From NCBI RefSeq assembly GCF_003544875.1, contig NZ_CP032093.1, forward strand, positions 2,542,001 to 2,606,000: a stretch of DNA of 64,000 nucleotides, given 5' to 3'. Below, in pieces: positions 1 through 9,242 of this stretch. The notes under the pieces were generated by a model that saw only the letters and a program-made list of their open reading frames with translations, was not told the origin of the DNA and ran no database searches. This stretch comes from Vibrio alfacsensis (GTDB lineage: Bacteria > Pseudomonadota > Gammaproteobacteria > Enterobacterales > Vibrionaceae). The position numbers were made by a program, and so were the translations under genes. Each line of letters opens with the position of its first letter. Position 1 is the first letter of the stretch.

Positions 1-29
1 ATTGAGGTTATACAGGCTAATACTAATCG

Positions 30-935
30 CTATAGCAATTCGGAAACGAGATCTGCCAATTGATTAAAAGTGTTGGAGCGTGACGAACTTGGACGCCACA
101 CTAAACCAATATTGCGATACGCTTGCTGACCAGGAGGGTCAATGACAACCAGATTCTGGTTATGCAACAAGCCGTGATCAATGGCCATTTGCGGGATAAA
201 CGTGGTACCTAAACCATTCGCGACCATCTGAACCAACGTATGCAAACTGGTTGCGGTAAATGGATTGATCTTCTCTTTATCGGTTAACTTGCATGCCGAT
301 ACCGCATGCTCTGTTAGACAATGTTCTTTCTCTAATAAAAAAACCGATTCATTGGGAAGATCAGCATAACGAATAGGCACTGGGACAGAATCCGCTTGAT
401 TTGCACTGATTACCATGCGGAATGGATCTTGCCCCACCACTCGACTTTCCATCCCATCGATTTCTACGGGCAGTGCCAAAATCAGCACATCTAACTCACC
501 ATGACGCAACGCCTGCAACAAATTCGTCGTGGTATCTTCTCGCAACAATAAATTCAGTTGAGGAAAGCGGTAATTCACCTCTTGAACCAGGTCGCAGAGT
601 AAAAAAGGCGCAATAGTAGGAATACACCCCACCTTTAGCTGACCTTCCATGTCATCACCTTGGCACAAACGGCCAAGCTCAACCAAATCTTGTCCTTTCG
701 CGAGTAATTCGCGACCTTGCTGCACCACCAATTCACCAGCTTGGGTAAAAACCAGTGGACTCTTTTTATCTTTCTTTTCGTAAAGCGGGCAACCAATCAA
801 CTCTTCAAGATTTTGGATCCCTTTGCTCAACGTAGATTGACTGACAAAACAACGCTCAGCCGCATCGCAAAAATGTCGCGTTTCGTGCAAAGTGACCAAA
901 TAGTGTAACTGCTTCAAGCTAGGCCATTTATTCAT
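30..935 (-). CDS. oxyR: OxyR, LysR-type hydrogen peroxide sensor/regulator
   Basis: Cytoplasmic redox-responsive transcription factor of 301 aa, the usual OxyR length. A winged helix-turn-helix fills roughly residues 1-65. The two cysteines that form the regulatory disulfide in OxyR are present at C206 and C215, eight residues apart, in the EHCLTEHAVSAC stretch. The gene is divergent from a 2-Cys peroxiredoxin, a classical OxyR target, which supports the call over a generic LysR protein. The coding region stops close to the window edge but is complete. Confidence 0.93.
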   Translation of the reverse strand: MNKWPSLKQLHYLVTLHETRHFCDAAERCFVSQSTLSKGIQNLEELIGCPLYEKKDKKSPLVFTQAGELVVQQGRELLAKGQDLVELGRLCQGDDMEGQLKVGCIPTIAPFLLCDLVQEVNYRFPQLNLLLREDTTTNLLQALRHGELDVLILALPVEIDGMESRVVGQDPFRMVISANQADSVPVPIRYADLPNESVFLLEKEHCLTEHAVSACKLTDKEKINPFTATSLHTLVQMVANGLGTTFIPQMAIDHGLLHNQNLVVIDPPGQQAYRNIGLVWRPSSSRSNTFNQLADLVSELL

Positions 936-1132
936 AATTCTATTGGTATCTATTGCTGTTCTAGTGATCGAGATAATAGTTTTGGCTTTATCGCTTTTTT
1001 CGATTAACTCAATCTATTTATTTCGCTTTTTTCAATACTACAATCTGTACTATAGTTTGTCTCGCACAAACACGGACCGAACCGAAATAACTAAAAGCGG
1101 TTTGGAGCAAACCATAATTTTAGGAGCAAAAA
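936..1132. promoter_or_regulatory. Divergent oxyR/ahpC control region
   Basis: A 197-bp AT-rich intergenic region between two divergent genes. A good -10 hexamer, TATAGT, lies at 1051-1056 on the plus strand. The peroxiredoxin has an AGGAG-type ribosome binding site (TTAGGAGC, about 1121-1128). Scattered ATAG/CTAT elements near 945-980 suggest OxyR binding, but I could not fit a full four-part OxyR site with the correct spacing, so only the promoter assignment is supported. Confidence 0.5.
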
Positions 1133-1741
1133 ATGGTACTAGTAGGTCGTCAAGCCCCTGATTTTACTGCTGCAGCTGTTCTAGGTAACGGTGAAATCAT
1201 TGAAAACTTCAACTTTGCTGAGTTCACTAAAGGTAAGAAAGCGGTTGTTTTCTTCTACCCACTAGATTTCACGTTCGTTTGCCCATCTGAACTAATCGCA
1301 TTCGACAACCGTTTCGAAGATTTCCAAGCGAAAGGCGTTGAAGTAATCGGTGTTTCAATCGATTCTCAATTCTCTCACAACGCATGGCGCAACACGCCAG
1401 TTGAGAATGGCGGTATTGGTCAAGTTAAGTACCCTCTAATCGCTGACGTTAAGCACGAAATTTGTAAAGCTTACGACGTAGAGCACCCAGAAGCGGGCGT
1501 TGCTTTCCGTGGTTCTTTCCTAATCGACGAAGATGGTCTTGTACGTCACCAAGTAGTTAACGACCTGCCACTAGGCCGTAACATCGATGAAATGCTACGC
1601 ATGGTTGATGCACTAAACTTCCACCAAAAGCACGGCGAAGTATGTCCTGCACAATGGGAAGAAGGTAAAGCTGGTATGGACGCATCGCCAAAAGGTGTTG
1701 CAGCGTTCCTATCTGAGCACGCAGACGACCTAAGCAAGTAA
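1133..1741 (+). CDS. ahpC: Typical 2-Cys peroxiredoxin (AhpC/Prx1 family)
   Basis: Thiol peroxidase of 202 aa that reduces hydrogen peroxide and organic peroxides in the cytoplasm. The peroxidatic cysteine is C50 in the FTFVCPSE motif and the resolving cysteine is C171 in GEVCPAQW. The GGIG loop near residue 93, associated with sensitive typical 2-Cys enzymes, is also present. No ahpF reductase gene follows, so electrons must come from thioredoxin or from a reductase encoded elsewhere. Codon use is strongly biased (CTA leucine, CGT arginine), as in highly expressed Vibrio genes. A strong terminator follows. Confidence 0.95.
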   Translation: MVLVGRQAPDFTAAAVLGNGEIIENFNFAEFTKGKKAVVFFYPLDFTFVCPSELIAFDNRFEDFQAKGVEVIGVSIDSQFSHNAWRNTPVENGGIGQVKYPLIADVKHEICKAYDVEHPEAGVAFRGSFLIDEDGLVRHQVVNDLPLGRNIDEMLRMVDALNFHQKHGEVCPAQWEEGKAGMDASPKGVAAFLSEHADDLSK

Positions 1742-1846
1742 TAGACACTGCCGCCCAAGCTCAACGGGCGAGTTGGTTGGATGTATATATAAAGCAAAAG
1801 CTATCGCGGAAAAACCGCAAACGCCAATCAGTCTAAGTAAAGTCAT

Positions 1847-1880
1847 AAAAAAGCCCAGAGTATTCCTCTGGGCTTTTTTT
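1847..1880 (+). terminator. Rho-independent terminator of ahpC
   Basis: A stem AAGCCCAGAG / CTCTGGGCTT with a short loop, followed by a run of seven to eight T, about 105 bp after the peroxiredoxin stop codon. Confidence 0.9.
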
Positions 1881-2012
1881 ATCTCCATTTTGACAAGGAA
1901 AAGAGGCAAGCAAGATTCAAAAATTTACCTCTATTTCTCCTACCTCTGATGGAGATTCTGCTCTTTCGTCCTGCTAGTATTTGTTCTAATTACAATAATT
2001 CAGGACAAACAC

Positions 2013-2756
2013 GTGAACACTCAACTCGAAGTCTGTATCGATAACATTGAATCCCTGCACAATGCCATTGCCGGTGGCGCAACGCGTATCGAATTATGCT
2101 CCTCCCTGGCTTTAGGCGGCTTAACTCCAAGCTATGGATTTATGCAGCAAGCCGCTAAGCTTTCTTCCGTTCCGGTCTACGCGATGATTCGTCCACGCCA
2201 AGGTGACTTTTTCTACAGCGAAGAAGAAATAGAAATGATGCGTTGGGATATTGAAGCTGCACACCAAGCAGGTTTGAACGGTGTCGTTTTTGGGGTATTG
2301 ACTCAAGACGGCGACATTCATATGCCTTATGCAACAGCGCTGTGTGAATTTGCCCAAGCGCTTGGATTAGGAGTGACATTCCACCGAGCATTTGACCAAT
2401 GCCGTGACGCAGAAAAAGCGCTTGAAGAAATCATCAGCCTCGGCTGCGAGCGCATTTTAACATCGGGGTTAGCTGCATCAGCTCCACAAGGTATCGATGT
2501 GCTTACAGTATTAGTAGCGAAAGCGAAAGGTCGTATTGCGATCATGGCCGGAGCGGGAATAAACGCCGATAACGTAAGCCAGTTGATTGAACAAACTCAG
2601 GTGACGGAAGTGCACTTGTCTGGAAAAACCACTCGTCCTAGTCACATGACATTCACCTCTGGTCAAAGCAAAATGGGCGCGGCGGATATCGATGACTTTG
2701 TTATCCCAATCACTAGCCAAGAAGCCATTGCAAACATGGTAACAGCTCTCAAATAA
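2013..2756 (+). CDS. cutC: CutC family copper homeostasis protein
   Basis: A 247-aa TIM-barrel protein of the CutC family. The N-terminal [19 protein letters not shown] and the [16 protein letters not shown] region are diagnostic. The start codon is GTG at 2013, chosen because an AGGA ribosome binding site (CAGGAC) lies eight bases upstream and the N-terminus matches the family. The biochemical role of CutC is not settled; links to copper tolerance are historical. It has its own upstream region and is only 68 bp from the next gene, so it may be co-transcribed with ppk2. Confidence 0.9.
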   Translation: MNTQLEVCIDNIESLHNAIAGGATRIELCSSLALGGLTPSYGFMQQAAKLSSVPVYAMIRPRQGDFFYSEEEIEMMRWDIEAAHQAGLNGVVFGVLTQDGDIHMPYATALCEFAQALGLGVTFHRAFDQCRDAEKALEEIISLGCERILTSGLAASAPQGIDVLTVLVAKAKGRIAIMAGAGINADNVSQLIEQTQVTEVHLSGKTTRPSHMTFTSGQSKMGAADIDDFVIPITSQEAIANMVTALK

Positions 2757-2824
2757 ACATCACGAGCCTCCCTCTTTGACTATCAAGTGCTAACATATTG
2801 ATAACTAAGGAAGGAGGTTCACTA

Positions 2825-3601
2825 ATGGCAAAACTAAGCAAAAAGGAATATGAAGACGCGCTAGAACAGCTGCAAATTGAGTTGGTGAAGCTACAAGAGT
2901 GGGTGAAACACAAAGGCTTAAAAGTAGTGATTCTATTCGAGGGTAGAGACGCTGCTGGAAAAGGTGGTGTTATCAAACGCATTACTGAAAAACTCAATCC
3001 TCGCGTATGCCGCATCGCCGCACTCCCAGCCCCCACTGAAAAAGAAAAAACCCAATGGTACTTTCAGCGCTATGTGGCCCATCTACCCGCCGCTGGAGAA
3101 ATTGTTCTATTTGACCGCAGTTGGTATAACCGAGCAGGCGTAGAGAACGTCATGGGCTTTTGCACTCCAGACCAATATGAAGAGTTTCTCCGCTCTTGTC
3201 CTGAATTCGAGCGTATGCTGCAGCGCTCTGGCATCATTCTCATTAAGTACTGGTTTTCAGTCTCTGATGAAGAGCAAGAGAAGCGTTTTCTCGAACGCAT
3301 TCATACACCAATCAAACGCTGGAAGTTCAGTCCAATGGATCTAGAATCACGCAATCGCTGGGCAGAATACTCCGAAGCCAAAGATAAGATGTTTGCGTAC
3401 ACAGATACGAAAAACTGTCCTTGGTGGGTTGTGCCCTCTGATGATAAAAAGAAAGCTCGACTCAATTGCATTAGCCACCTACTCAGTCACATTGAATATC
3501 AAGAAATTGAGTATCCGCCAATAGCGTTACCAGAACTGAACAAAGACGGTTACATTCGAGCACCTATCGAAGACCAAACATTTGTTCCCGATAAGTATTA
3601 G
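2825..3601 (+). CDS. ppk2: Polyphosphate kinase 2 (PPK2), class I type
   Basis: A 258-aa P-loop kinase that transfers phosphate between polyphosphate and nucleotides. The Walker A motif GRDAAGKGG is at about residues 40-48 and the Walker B / lid motif FDRSWYNRAGVE near 96-107. The ATG at 2825 is preferred over an in-frame ATG at 2798 because AAGGAGG lies directly upstream of it and the family N-terminus starts there. It lies 9 kb from ppk1, so the organism has both polyphosphate kinase types in one neighbourhood. A LysR gene starts nine bases after its stop codon. Confidence 0.93.
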   Translation: MAKLSKKEYEDALEQLQIELVKLQEWVKHKGLKVVILFEGRDAAGKGGVIKRITEKLNPRVCRIAALPAPTEKEKTQWYFQRYVAHLPAAGEIVLFDRSWYNRAGVENVMGFCTPDQYEEFLRSCPEFERMLQRSGIILIKYWFSVSDEEQEKRFLERIHTPIKRWKFSPMDLESRNRWAEYSEAKDKMFAYTDTKNCPWWVVPSDDKKKARLNCISHLLSHIEYQEIEYPPIALPELNKDGYIRAPIEDQTFVPDKY

Positions 3602-3610
3602 AGATTATTC

Positions 3611-4540
3611 ATGGCAAAAGACCTGTACAACACCTTAGATTTAAACTTATTGAGAACCTTTGTGGTTCTAATGCAAGAAAAAAATATGCGCAAAGCATCG
3701 CAACGCTTGTTTGTTTCTCAGCCTGCAATAAGCCAATCATTGCAAAAACTGCGGAACCATTTTAACGATGAGTTGTTTGTTAAGGTCAAAACAGGTCTTG
3801 AGCCGACTCCTTTTGCTGAATCACTTAATAGTGGCATTAAGCCTCACCTAGATGGCTTATCTGGAGCAATCAATCGATCACACCAGTTTGATCCAGCAGA
3901 AATCAACAATAAGATTCGTATTGCACTTGCTCCTATCACCATGACATGCCTCCCAGGCTTTCTCTTCAAACAACTGCAAGCTTTAGCACCAAATGCACAA
4001 TTGGAATTGGTAAGTTGGTCCAATAGTACTATCGAAGAAATTTTAAAAGGTGAAATTTTACTCGGCGTAAACTATGAGTTAATTCTGTCCAATAAAGAGA
4101 TTTACACCCCTAAACTGCTCGACTTGAAAGGAAGAATTATTGTTCGTAACGATCATCCCATTACCAAGCCCCTTGTCGAACCGAAAGATCTCGCTGGTTA
4201 CCCTATTGCCTCTCTGATTTCTCCAGGATGGAATGACAAATTCAGCTATGCCTCTGAATTACTTACAGAGATGGGCATCGAACATACCATTGGGTTTCGC
4301 TCAGAAATGGTCACTGCGATACTTGATGTGGTGAGACATACTGATATGTATTTACCCCACTCAAATCTATTTCCTGTGGAACAATACCCTGGCTTAAGAG
4401 CGCTAGATATAACCATTGATAGTCAACAACAGACGAAATCCGTTCATGCTCATATGCATGTTCGAAATCGAAATAGTCCTTTAGTAAGCTGGTTAGTAAA
4501 TCTAATCAAACAAGGATTAAAGCAGCAAAGTGATAAGTGA
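3611..4540 (+). CDS. LysR-family transcriptional regulator
   Basis: A 309-aa regulator with an N-terminal winged HTH (residues 10-70, including ASQRLFVSQPAISQSLQKLR) and a periplasmic-binding-fold effector domain. Only nine bases separate it from ppk2, which suggests co-transcription, but its ribosome binding site is weak. The 3' end is built from a 7-bp tandem repeat that supplies the stop codon. The effector and targets are unknown; the adjacent ppk2 or the downstream surface-protein genes are the obvious candidates. Confidence 0.85.
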   Translation: MAKDLYNTLDLNLLRTFVVLMQEKNMRKASQRLFVSQPAISQSLQKLRNHFNDELFVKVKTGLEPTPFAESLNSGIKPHLDGLSGAINRSHQFDPAEINNKIRIALAPITMTCLPGFLFKQLQALAPNAQLELVSWSNSTIEEILKGEILLGVNYELILSNKEIYTPKLLDLKGRIIVRNDHPITKPLVEPKDLAGYPIASLISPGWNDKFSYASELLTEMGIEHTIGFRSEMVTAILDVVRHTDMYLPHSNLFPVEQYPGLRALDITIDSQQQTKSVHAHMHVRNRNSPLVSWLVNLIKQGLKQQSDK

Positions 4541-4556
4541 TAAGTGATAAGTGATA
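4529..4556 (+). repeat. Heptamer tandem repeat (AGTGATA)x4 at the lysR 3' end
   Basis: Four head-to-tail copies of AGTGATA. The LysR stop codon TGA lies inside it. Since 7 is not a multiple of 3, the repeat places stop codons in every reading frame. Confidence 0.9.
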
Positions 4557-4694
4557 GTTATCATTGAGATAACGACTGCCATTTAGTCATATATTACATT
4601 TCTCAATAAGATAGCCCTGCTTTTAAGGGATATTCAAAAAGCGATAACTCACAGTATGGATACTGTTTTTCGTTTACTTATTGAGAGTTCATAC

Positions 4695-5435
4695 ATGACA
4701 CACAACATTGCGAAGTTGACCGCTGCTTGTACCCTATTAGCTTCATTTAGTTCCTTTGCTGCAATTACCTCTGACCGTCCACACCCAGACCGATCACCGA
4801 CACCACCAATTGAAGCCGTACCGGAGCAACCAACTCTGCCGGAAAAAGATAACGGTATTCCAAGTATTCCAGAGCGTCCACATCCAGATCAGTCACCTAC
4901 ACCGCCAATTGAGGCCGCACCGGAGCAGCCAACCTTGCCGGAAAAAGATAACGGTATTCCAAGTATTCCAGAGCGTCCACATCCAGATCAGTCACCTACA
5001 CCACCAATTGAGGCCGCACCGGAGCAGCCAACCTTGCCGGAAAAAGATAACGGTATTCCAAGTATTCCAGAGCGCCCAACACCTCAATTGCCATCAAATC
5101 CAATTGAAAATAATCCGACGGATGATCGCTTAAACAATCTTGAAAATCTTGCGATGGAATACGATTACCGTTTGAATGAGCAAGCGGAGCAAATGGATGG
5201 AATTCGTGCAAGTTTGCATGCGGTTACTAATGCTCGTCCGTATGCAACAAATGGAGAACTGGCTATTGGTGCAGGTGTCGGATTTGCAGGTAGTAAAGAA
5301 GCCGTAGCTATAGGTGGAGCTTATGGGTTAACGGATCAAGTGAGTTTATCAGGTACATTCCATTACGAGTCATCAGGTAAATATTCATCTTCTGAAGTCG
5401 CTGGCGGTGTAGGCGTGCAATTCACGTTTAAGTAA
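4695..5435 (+). CDS. YadA-like trimeric autotransporter with proline-rich repeats
   Basis: Surface protein of 246 aa from the ATG at 4695; that start is chosen because it gives a clean signal peptide (MTHNIAKLTAACTLLASFSSFAA), whereas the in-frame ATG at 4656 adds 13 residues ahead of it. After the signal come three 33-residue proline-rich repeats of the RPHPDQSPTPPIEA type, a short coiled coil (LNNLENLAMEYDYRLNEQAEQMDGIR), and about 65 C-terminal residues resembling a YadA membrane anchor (GELAIGAGVGFAG, AVAIGGAYGL, ending in FTFK). This suggests a very small trimeric adhesin with a stiff proline stalk in place of a head. No adhesin head domain is visible. The anchor call is by pattern and not by alignment. 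Confidence 0.7.
   Translation: MTHNIAKLTAACTLLASFSSFAAITSDRPHPDRSPTPPIEAVPEQPTLPEKDNGIPSIPERPHPDQSPTPPIEAAPEQPTLPEKDNGIPSIPERPHPDQSPTPPIEAAPEQPTLPEKDNGIPSIPERPTPQLPSNPIENNPTDDRLNNLENLAMEYDYRLNEQAEQMDGIRASLHAVTNARPYATNGELAIGAGVGFAGSKEAVAIGGAYGLTDQVSLSGTFHYESSGKYSSSEVAGGVGVQFTFK
4776..5072 (+). repeat. Three in-frame 99-bp tandem repeats in the YadA-like gene
   Basis: Three consecutive 99-bp units (4776-4874, 4875-4973, 4974-5072), each encoding 33 residues. Units 2 and 3 differ by a single synonymous base (CCG/CCA), while unit 1 is more diverged, indicating a recent duplication. Unit length is a multiple of three, so copy-number change keeps the frame. Confidence 0.95.
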
Positions 5436-5487
5436 AAATCTATCTTATAAGTCCATAGCCAAGGATGGCGCCTATTTAGGTTATTAT

Positions 5488-5967
5488 ATGCAACTCAAAT
5501 TTACTCTTTTCTTACTTGTTCTTGCCCCGCTGTCTGCACAAGCCTCAGGGTTATTTATCTCTCCAGAAGTGAAAGTTGGTTCATTTCGTGGGGCTGGCAT
5601 CCAAATCGGCACCAATGACATTGCCGGCTTTGACGCACTCTATTTTGATTACTCTCAAGTCACTTATACTAGTGGCAACTTCGATGAAACGATAGATGCT
5701 TATCGCCTTGGTTTTCAGCATATGTTTGCACACCAACCTCAAATGGGGTTTCAAGCCAGTTTAGGAGTGGCAGACTATCGAGGTTCTTACAGAGAAGATA
5801 AAAGAGACACAAAAGGATTAAGTGTCGGAGGGGCCTATGTTTATCAGGTGACCCCAACGCTTTCGGTGAGAGCTGGAGCGGATTTAGATATCTTCAAAGA
5901 TGATAAAACCCACACCTTTACCGACACTGCCGTACAGTTTTCTGTGGGTTTTGGTCTTCGTCTGTAA
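5488..5967 (+). CDS. Small outer-membrane beta-barrel-like protein, unknown function
   Basis: A 159-aa protein with a clear Sec signal peptide (MQLKFTLFLLVLAPLSAQASG). The mature part alternates polar and aromatic/hydrophobic residues and ends in VGFGLRL, as expected for a small outer-membrane barrel. I do not recognise a named family. It lies 52 bp after the YadA-like gene on the same strand, so the two may form one surface-protein unit. It ends 30 bp from the convergent phoU gene. Confidence 0.7.
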   Translation: MQLKFTLFLLVLAPLSAQASGLFISPEVKVGSFRGAGIQIGTNDIAGFDALYFDYSQVTYTSGNFDETIDAYRLGFQHMFAHQPQMGFQASLGVADYRGSYREDKRDTKGLSVGGAYVYQVTPTLSVRAGADLDIFKDDKTHTFTDTAVQFSVGFGLRL

Positions 5968-5997
5968 CAATAAAATGTCGAACGCTGTATTTAGTAC

Positions 5998-6695
5998 TAC
6001 TTTAATGCGTCATCAATGCTTTGATCACCAAGATGGCGCACATCTTTGCCTTTCACAAAATAAATAATGTACTCACAAATATTCTGGCATCGATCGCCAA
6101 CACGTTCGATTGCGCGTGCAGACCACATAACTTGTAATATGTGAGGGATATTTTTAGGGTCTTCCATCATATAAGTCATCAATTGACGAACTACCGCTTC
6201 ATATTCAGCATCCAGCTTATCATCCAATTTATGCACTTCCGCAGCCGCTTCCACATCCATGCGTGCAAACGCATCGAGCACTTGGTGCAGCATCTGGATA
6301 GCTTGACGGCATAATGGCTCTAGTGATACTTGAAATTGGCGTTCTTTCGAGGATGGGCTCTCAATCGCCACTCTGGCAATACGAGTCGCTACATCACCAA
6401 TGCGCTCAAGGTCAGTAATGGTCTTAATGATCGCCATAATCAAACGTAGATCTTTTGCCGTAGGTTGGCGTTTGGCAATGATACGAGTACAAGCATCGTC
6501 AATAGAGACTTCCATCGCATTCACTTTGTGATCATCACGCACCACTTTTCGCGCCAGTTCAACGTCTTCTTTATTCAAAGCCTGAATAGCATAAGACAAC
6601 TGCTGTTCGACTAATCCTCCCATGGTCAAAACATGGGTACGAATGGATTCTAGCTCAACGTTAAATTGCCCAGAGATATGGCGTCCAAAATGCAT
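5998..6695 (-). CDS. phoU: PhoU, phosphate signalling/transport regulator
   Basis: A 232-aa all-helical cytoplasmic protein with two PhoU repeats (roughly residues 10-110 and 115-215). It links the Pst transporter to PhoR and restrains the Pho response when phosphate is plentiful. It has a good AAGGAA ribosome binding site and lies 25 bp after pstB as the last gene of the pstC-pstA-pstB-phoU operon. Confidence 0.95.
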
Positions 6696-6720
6696 GATGT
6701 TCCTTTAATTAAAATTAGGG

Positions 6721-7539
6721 CTAACCGTAACGCCCCGTGATGTAATCTTCGGTTTTCTTTTTCATTGGTGAGGTAAAAATTGAGTCTGCATCCGAGTATT
6801 CGATCAATTTTCCCATATGAATAAAGGCAGTATGGTCACTCACTCGCGCTGCCTGTTGCATGTTATGAGTGACGATCACTACAGTATATTGAGTCTTGAG
6901 CTCGTTGATAAGCTCTTCAATGGTTAAAGTTGATATTGGATCCAAAGCTGAGGTCGGCTCATCAAGCAGCAACACTTCAGGTTCAATAGCAACAGCTCGG
7001 GCAATAACTAAACGTTGTTGTTGCCCGCCAGATAAACCAAAGGCATTTTCATGTAGGCGATCTTTGACTTCATCCCACAATGCCGCAGAGCGCAACGAGC
7101 GTTCTACCGCATCATCTAAGCTACGTCGATTTTTGATACCCTGTAAGCGTAACCCATAGACGACATTTTCATAGATCGATTTCGGAAATGGATTCGGTCG
7201 TTGGAACACCATACCGACTCGACGTCTCAAGGTTGCCACGTCAACACTTGGATCATAAACATTTTTACCATGCAGGCGAACCTTTCCGGTCACTTTACAG
7301 CCCTCAACCAAATCGTTCATACGATTGATACAGCGTAAAAGCGTTGATTTTCCACAACCAGATGGGCCGATAAACGCGGTCACTCGACCACGAGGGATAC
7401 GCATCGAAATATCATGCAACGCTTGAGCCTGGCCATAAAACAAATTTAGGTTTTCAATTGAAATAGCGGTTTGTTCATCCGTTAGGTTATGCACATCTAA
7501 TGGCGGCTCATAACCTAATGTGTTATCAAAGTTAAACAT
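6721..7539 (-). CDS. pstB: Phosphate ABC transporter ATPase PstB
   Basis: A 272-aa ABC ATPase that energises phosphate uptake. It shows Walker [10 protein letters not shown] (about residues 58-66), the signature LSGGQQQR, Walker [13 protein letters not shown] and the switch histidine in VIVTHNMQQ. Its start is two bases after the pstA stop codon, so the two are translationally coupled. Confidence 0.97.
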   Translation of the reverse strand: MFNFDNTLGYEPPLDVHNLTDEQTAISIENLNLFYGQAQALHDISMRIPRGRVTAFIGPSGCGKSTLLRCINRMNDLVEGCKVTGKVRLHGKNVYDPSVDVATLRRRVGMVFQRPNPFPKSIYENVVYGLRLQGIKNRRSLDDAVERSLRSAALWDEVKDRLHENAFGLSGGQQQRLVIARAVAIEPEVLLLDEPTSALDPISTLTIEELINELKTQYTVVIVTHNMQQAARVSDHTAFIHMGKLIEYSDADSIFTSPMKKKTEDYITGRYG

Positions 7540-7541
7540 GC

Positions 7542-9215
7542 TTAATCTTGTCCCAACGTTCTGTACTTCTCGCGTAGATTATTTCGAATGCTAATTGCCG
7601 TTAAGTTTAGCCCGACAATCACGGTCACGAGTAGGAATGAAGTTGCGTAAACCAGAGGTCTCGCCGCTTCGATGTTCGAGGTCTGAAAGCCGACATCATA
7701 GATATGAAAACCTAAATGCATGAATTTTCTTTCTAGATGCACATAAGGGAATTGCCCATCAACGGGTAAACTAGAGGCCAGCTTCACTACTCCCACCAGC
7801 ATCAATGGTGCCACCTCGCCTGCCGCGCGCGCAATCGCCAAGATTAAACCGGTAATAATGGCAGGGGTCGCCATAGGCAAAACAACACGCCATAAGGTTT
7901 CAAACTGTGTAGCGCCTAACGCAAGTGAACCATGCCGCACGGAGTTAGGGATACGGGTCAGCCCCTCTTCTGTCGTGACGATAACAACAGGCAAAGTTAA
8001 TACAGCGAGTGTTAAGGCAGACCAAAGCAAACCTGGCGTACCAAAAGTTGGGGCAGGTAATCGTTCTGCGTAAAATACGTTATCGATTGAGGCTCCGATC
8101 GTATAAACAAAGAAGCCTAGACCAAACACGCCATAAACAATCGATGGAACACCTGCAAGGTTTATAACCGCAATTCGAATAATTCGGGTTAACGCGTTAT
8201 TTTTAGCGTATTCATGCAAATAAATGGCAGCCACAACACCAAGGGGCATGACGATTATCGACATGATGATCACCAAAAAAACAGTGCCAAATATCGCGGG
8301 AAATACCCCTCCTTCAGAGTTAGATTCGCGAGGATCTTCTGATAGAAACTTCCACACTTGTTTCCCCCAATGTGCCACTTTCTCTGGCAATGACATGGTA
8401 TTTGGATACCAATAGTCCAAAATGTCTTTCAAGGGGATGGCAACTTGTTCTCCCATCATATCTTCAACGATTAGGGAATAATCAGACATCCCTAGCCTCA
8501 GGCCATCAAGTTGGACATCGAGCTTAGCCAACTCTTGTTCGAGTGCATTTTTCTGTTTGCTATTATCAGCTAGAAATTCGTCCGTGATCGTGTTGTTTAA
8601 CTCATGCTTACGTTTAGCGAGCCGCAGTTGTTCCAACTGCCAGCCCAGATCTTTCACTTGATCATCCACCAGCATATCAATTTCACGGCGCAATCTTTCC
8701 GCATCTTCCAATTTGTTGTTCAACAAATCCTGGATGTTATTTTCGTAGCGTGTTTGTCCATCTTGAAAGGCGACAATTTTGCCAAAGAAGTAGCCGCCAC
8801 TACTGCGCTCAATCACCGCCCACTCGCTTGGCGTAGTAGGTTCATCCAATTGCATTTTTAGTACGGAAATAAAATCGGCAGGATACAGCTCTCGATTTGC
8901 AATTTTAATGTTGAGCCGCGTGGCAAACTCTTCATCATCGGCCAGTTTATTTCGAGCATCTTCTGGTAAATAACTCCTAGGTACAAAACTACGCTCATAG
9001 ATTTGACCAACGAGTATTGAGTTTTTATCCAGCACTTCGCCTTGCACAGGGGTGAGCGCTGCAACATTCCATTGATACAAAGGTGCAGGCCAAAAATAAG
9101 TCAGACCTTTCCAACCAATTAGCAACAGCAAACCTAAAACTGAGAGTAAGCTGATACTTACCGCACCACCCGTCAGCCAAATCCAAGGTGCGCCAGAACG
9201 AATCCAATTTAACAC
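7542..9215 (-). CDS. pstA: Phosphate ABC transporter permease PstA (long form)
   Basis: A 557-aa inner-membrane permease, nearly twice the length of E. coli PstA. One transmembrane helix near residues 13-40 is followed by a periplasmic insert of about 260 residues with heptad-like helices ([21 protein letters not shown] and nearby). The conserved permease core, with the EAA-type loop near [19 protein letters not shown], fills the C-terminal half. The long form is seen in marine Vibrio and Shewanella relatives. It follows pstC closely and shares that gene's operon. Confidence 0.93.
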   Translation of the reverse strand: MLNWIRSGAPWIWLTGGAVSISLLSVLGLLLLIGWKGLTYFWPAPLYQWNVAALTPVQGEVLDKNSILVGQIYERSFVPRSYLPEDARNKLADDEEFATRLNIKIANRELYPADFISVLKMQLDEPTTPSEWAVIERSSGGYFFGKIVAFQDGQTRYENNIQDLLNNKLEDAERLRREIDMLVDDQVKDLGWQLEQLRLAKRKHELNNTITDEFLADNSKQKNALEQELAKLDVQLDGLRLGMSDYSLIVEDMMGEQVAIPLKDILDYWYPNTMSLPEKVAHWGKQVWKFLSEDPRESNSEGGVFPAIFGTVFLVIIMSIIVMPLGVVAAIYLHEYAKNNALTRIIRIAVINLAGVPSIVYGVFGLGFFVYTIGASIDNVFYAERLPAPTFGTPGLLWSALTLAVLTLPVVIVTTEEGLTRIPNSVRHGSLALGATQFETLWRVVLPMATPAIITGLILAIARAAGEVAPLMLVGVVKLASSLPVDGQFPYVHLERKFMHLGFHIYDVGFQTSNIEAARPLVYATSFLLVTVIVGLNLTAISIRNNLREKYRTLGQD

Positions 9216-9242
9216 TTGCCCACCCGCTCTCTCTTTAAATCA

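Noticed and set aside
936..1161. Small open frame in the oxyR/ahpC intergenic region
   Set aside because: It overlaps the promoter and the ahpC start, has low-complexity hydrophobic composition and no ribosome binding site.
4656..4694. Upstream ATG for the YadA-like gene
   Set aside because: It would place 13 charged/mixed residues in front of a standard signal peptide.
4756..5133. Open frame of 125 codons in another frame of the YadA-like repeats
   Set aside because: It exists only because the 99-bp repeat is open in a second frame; the signal peptide and anchor are in the main frame.
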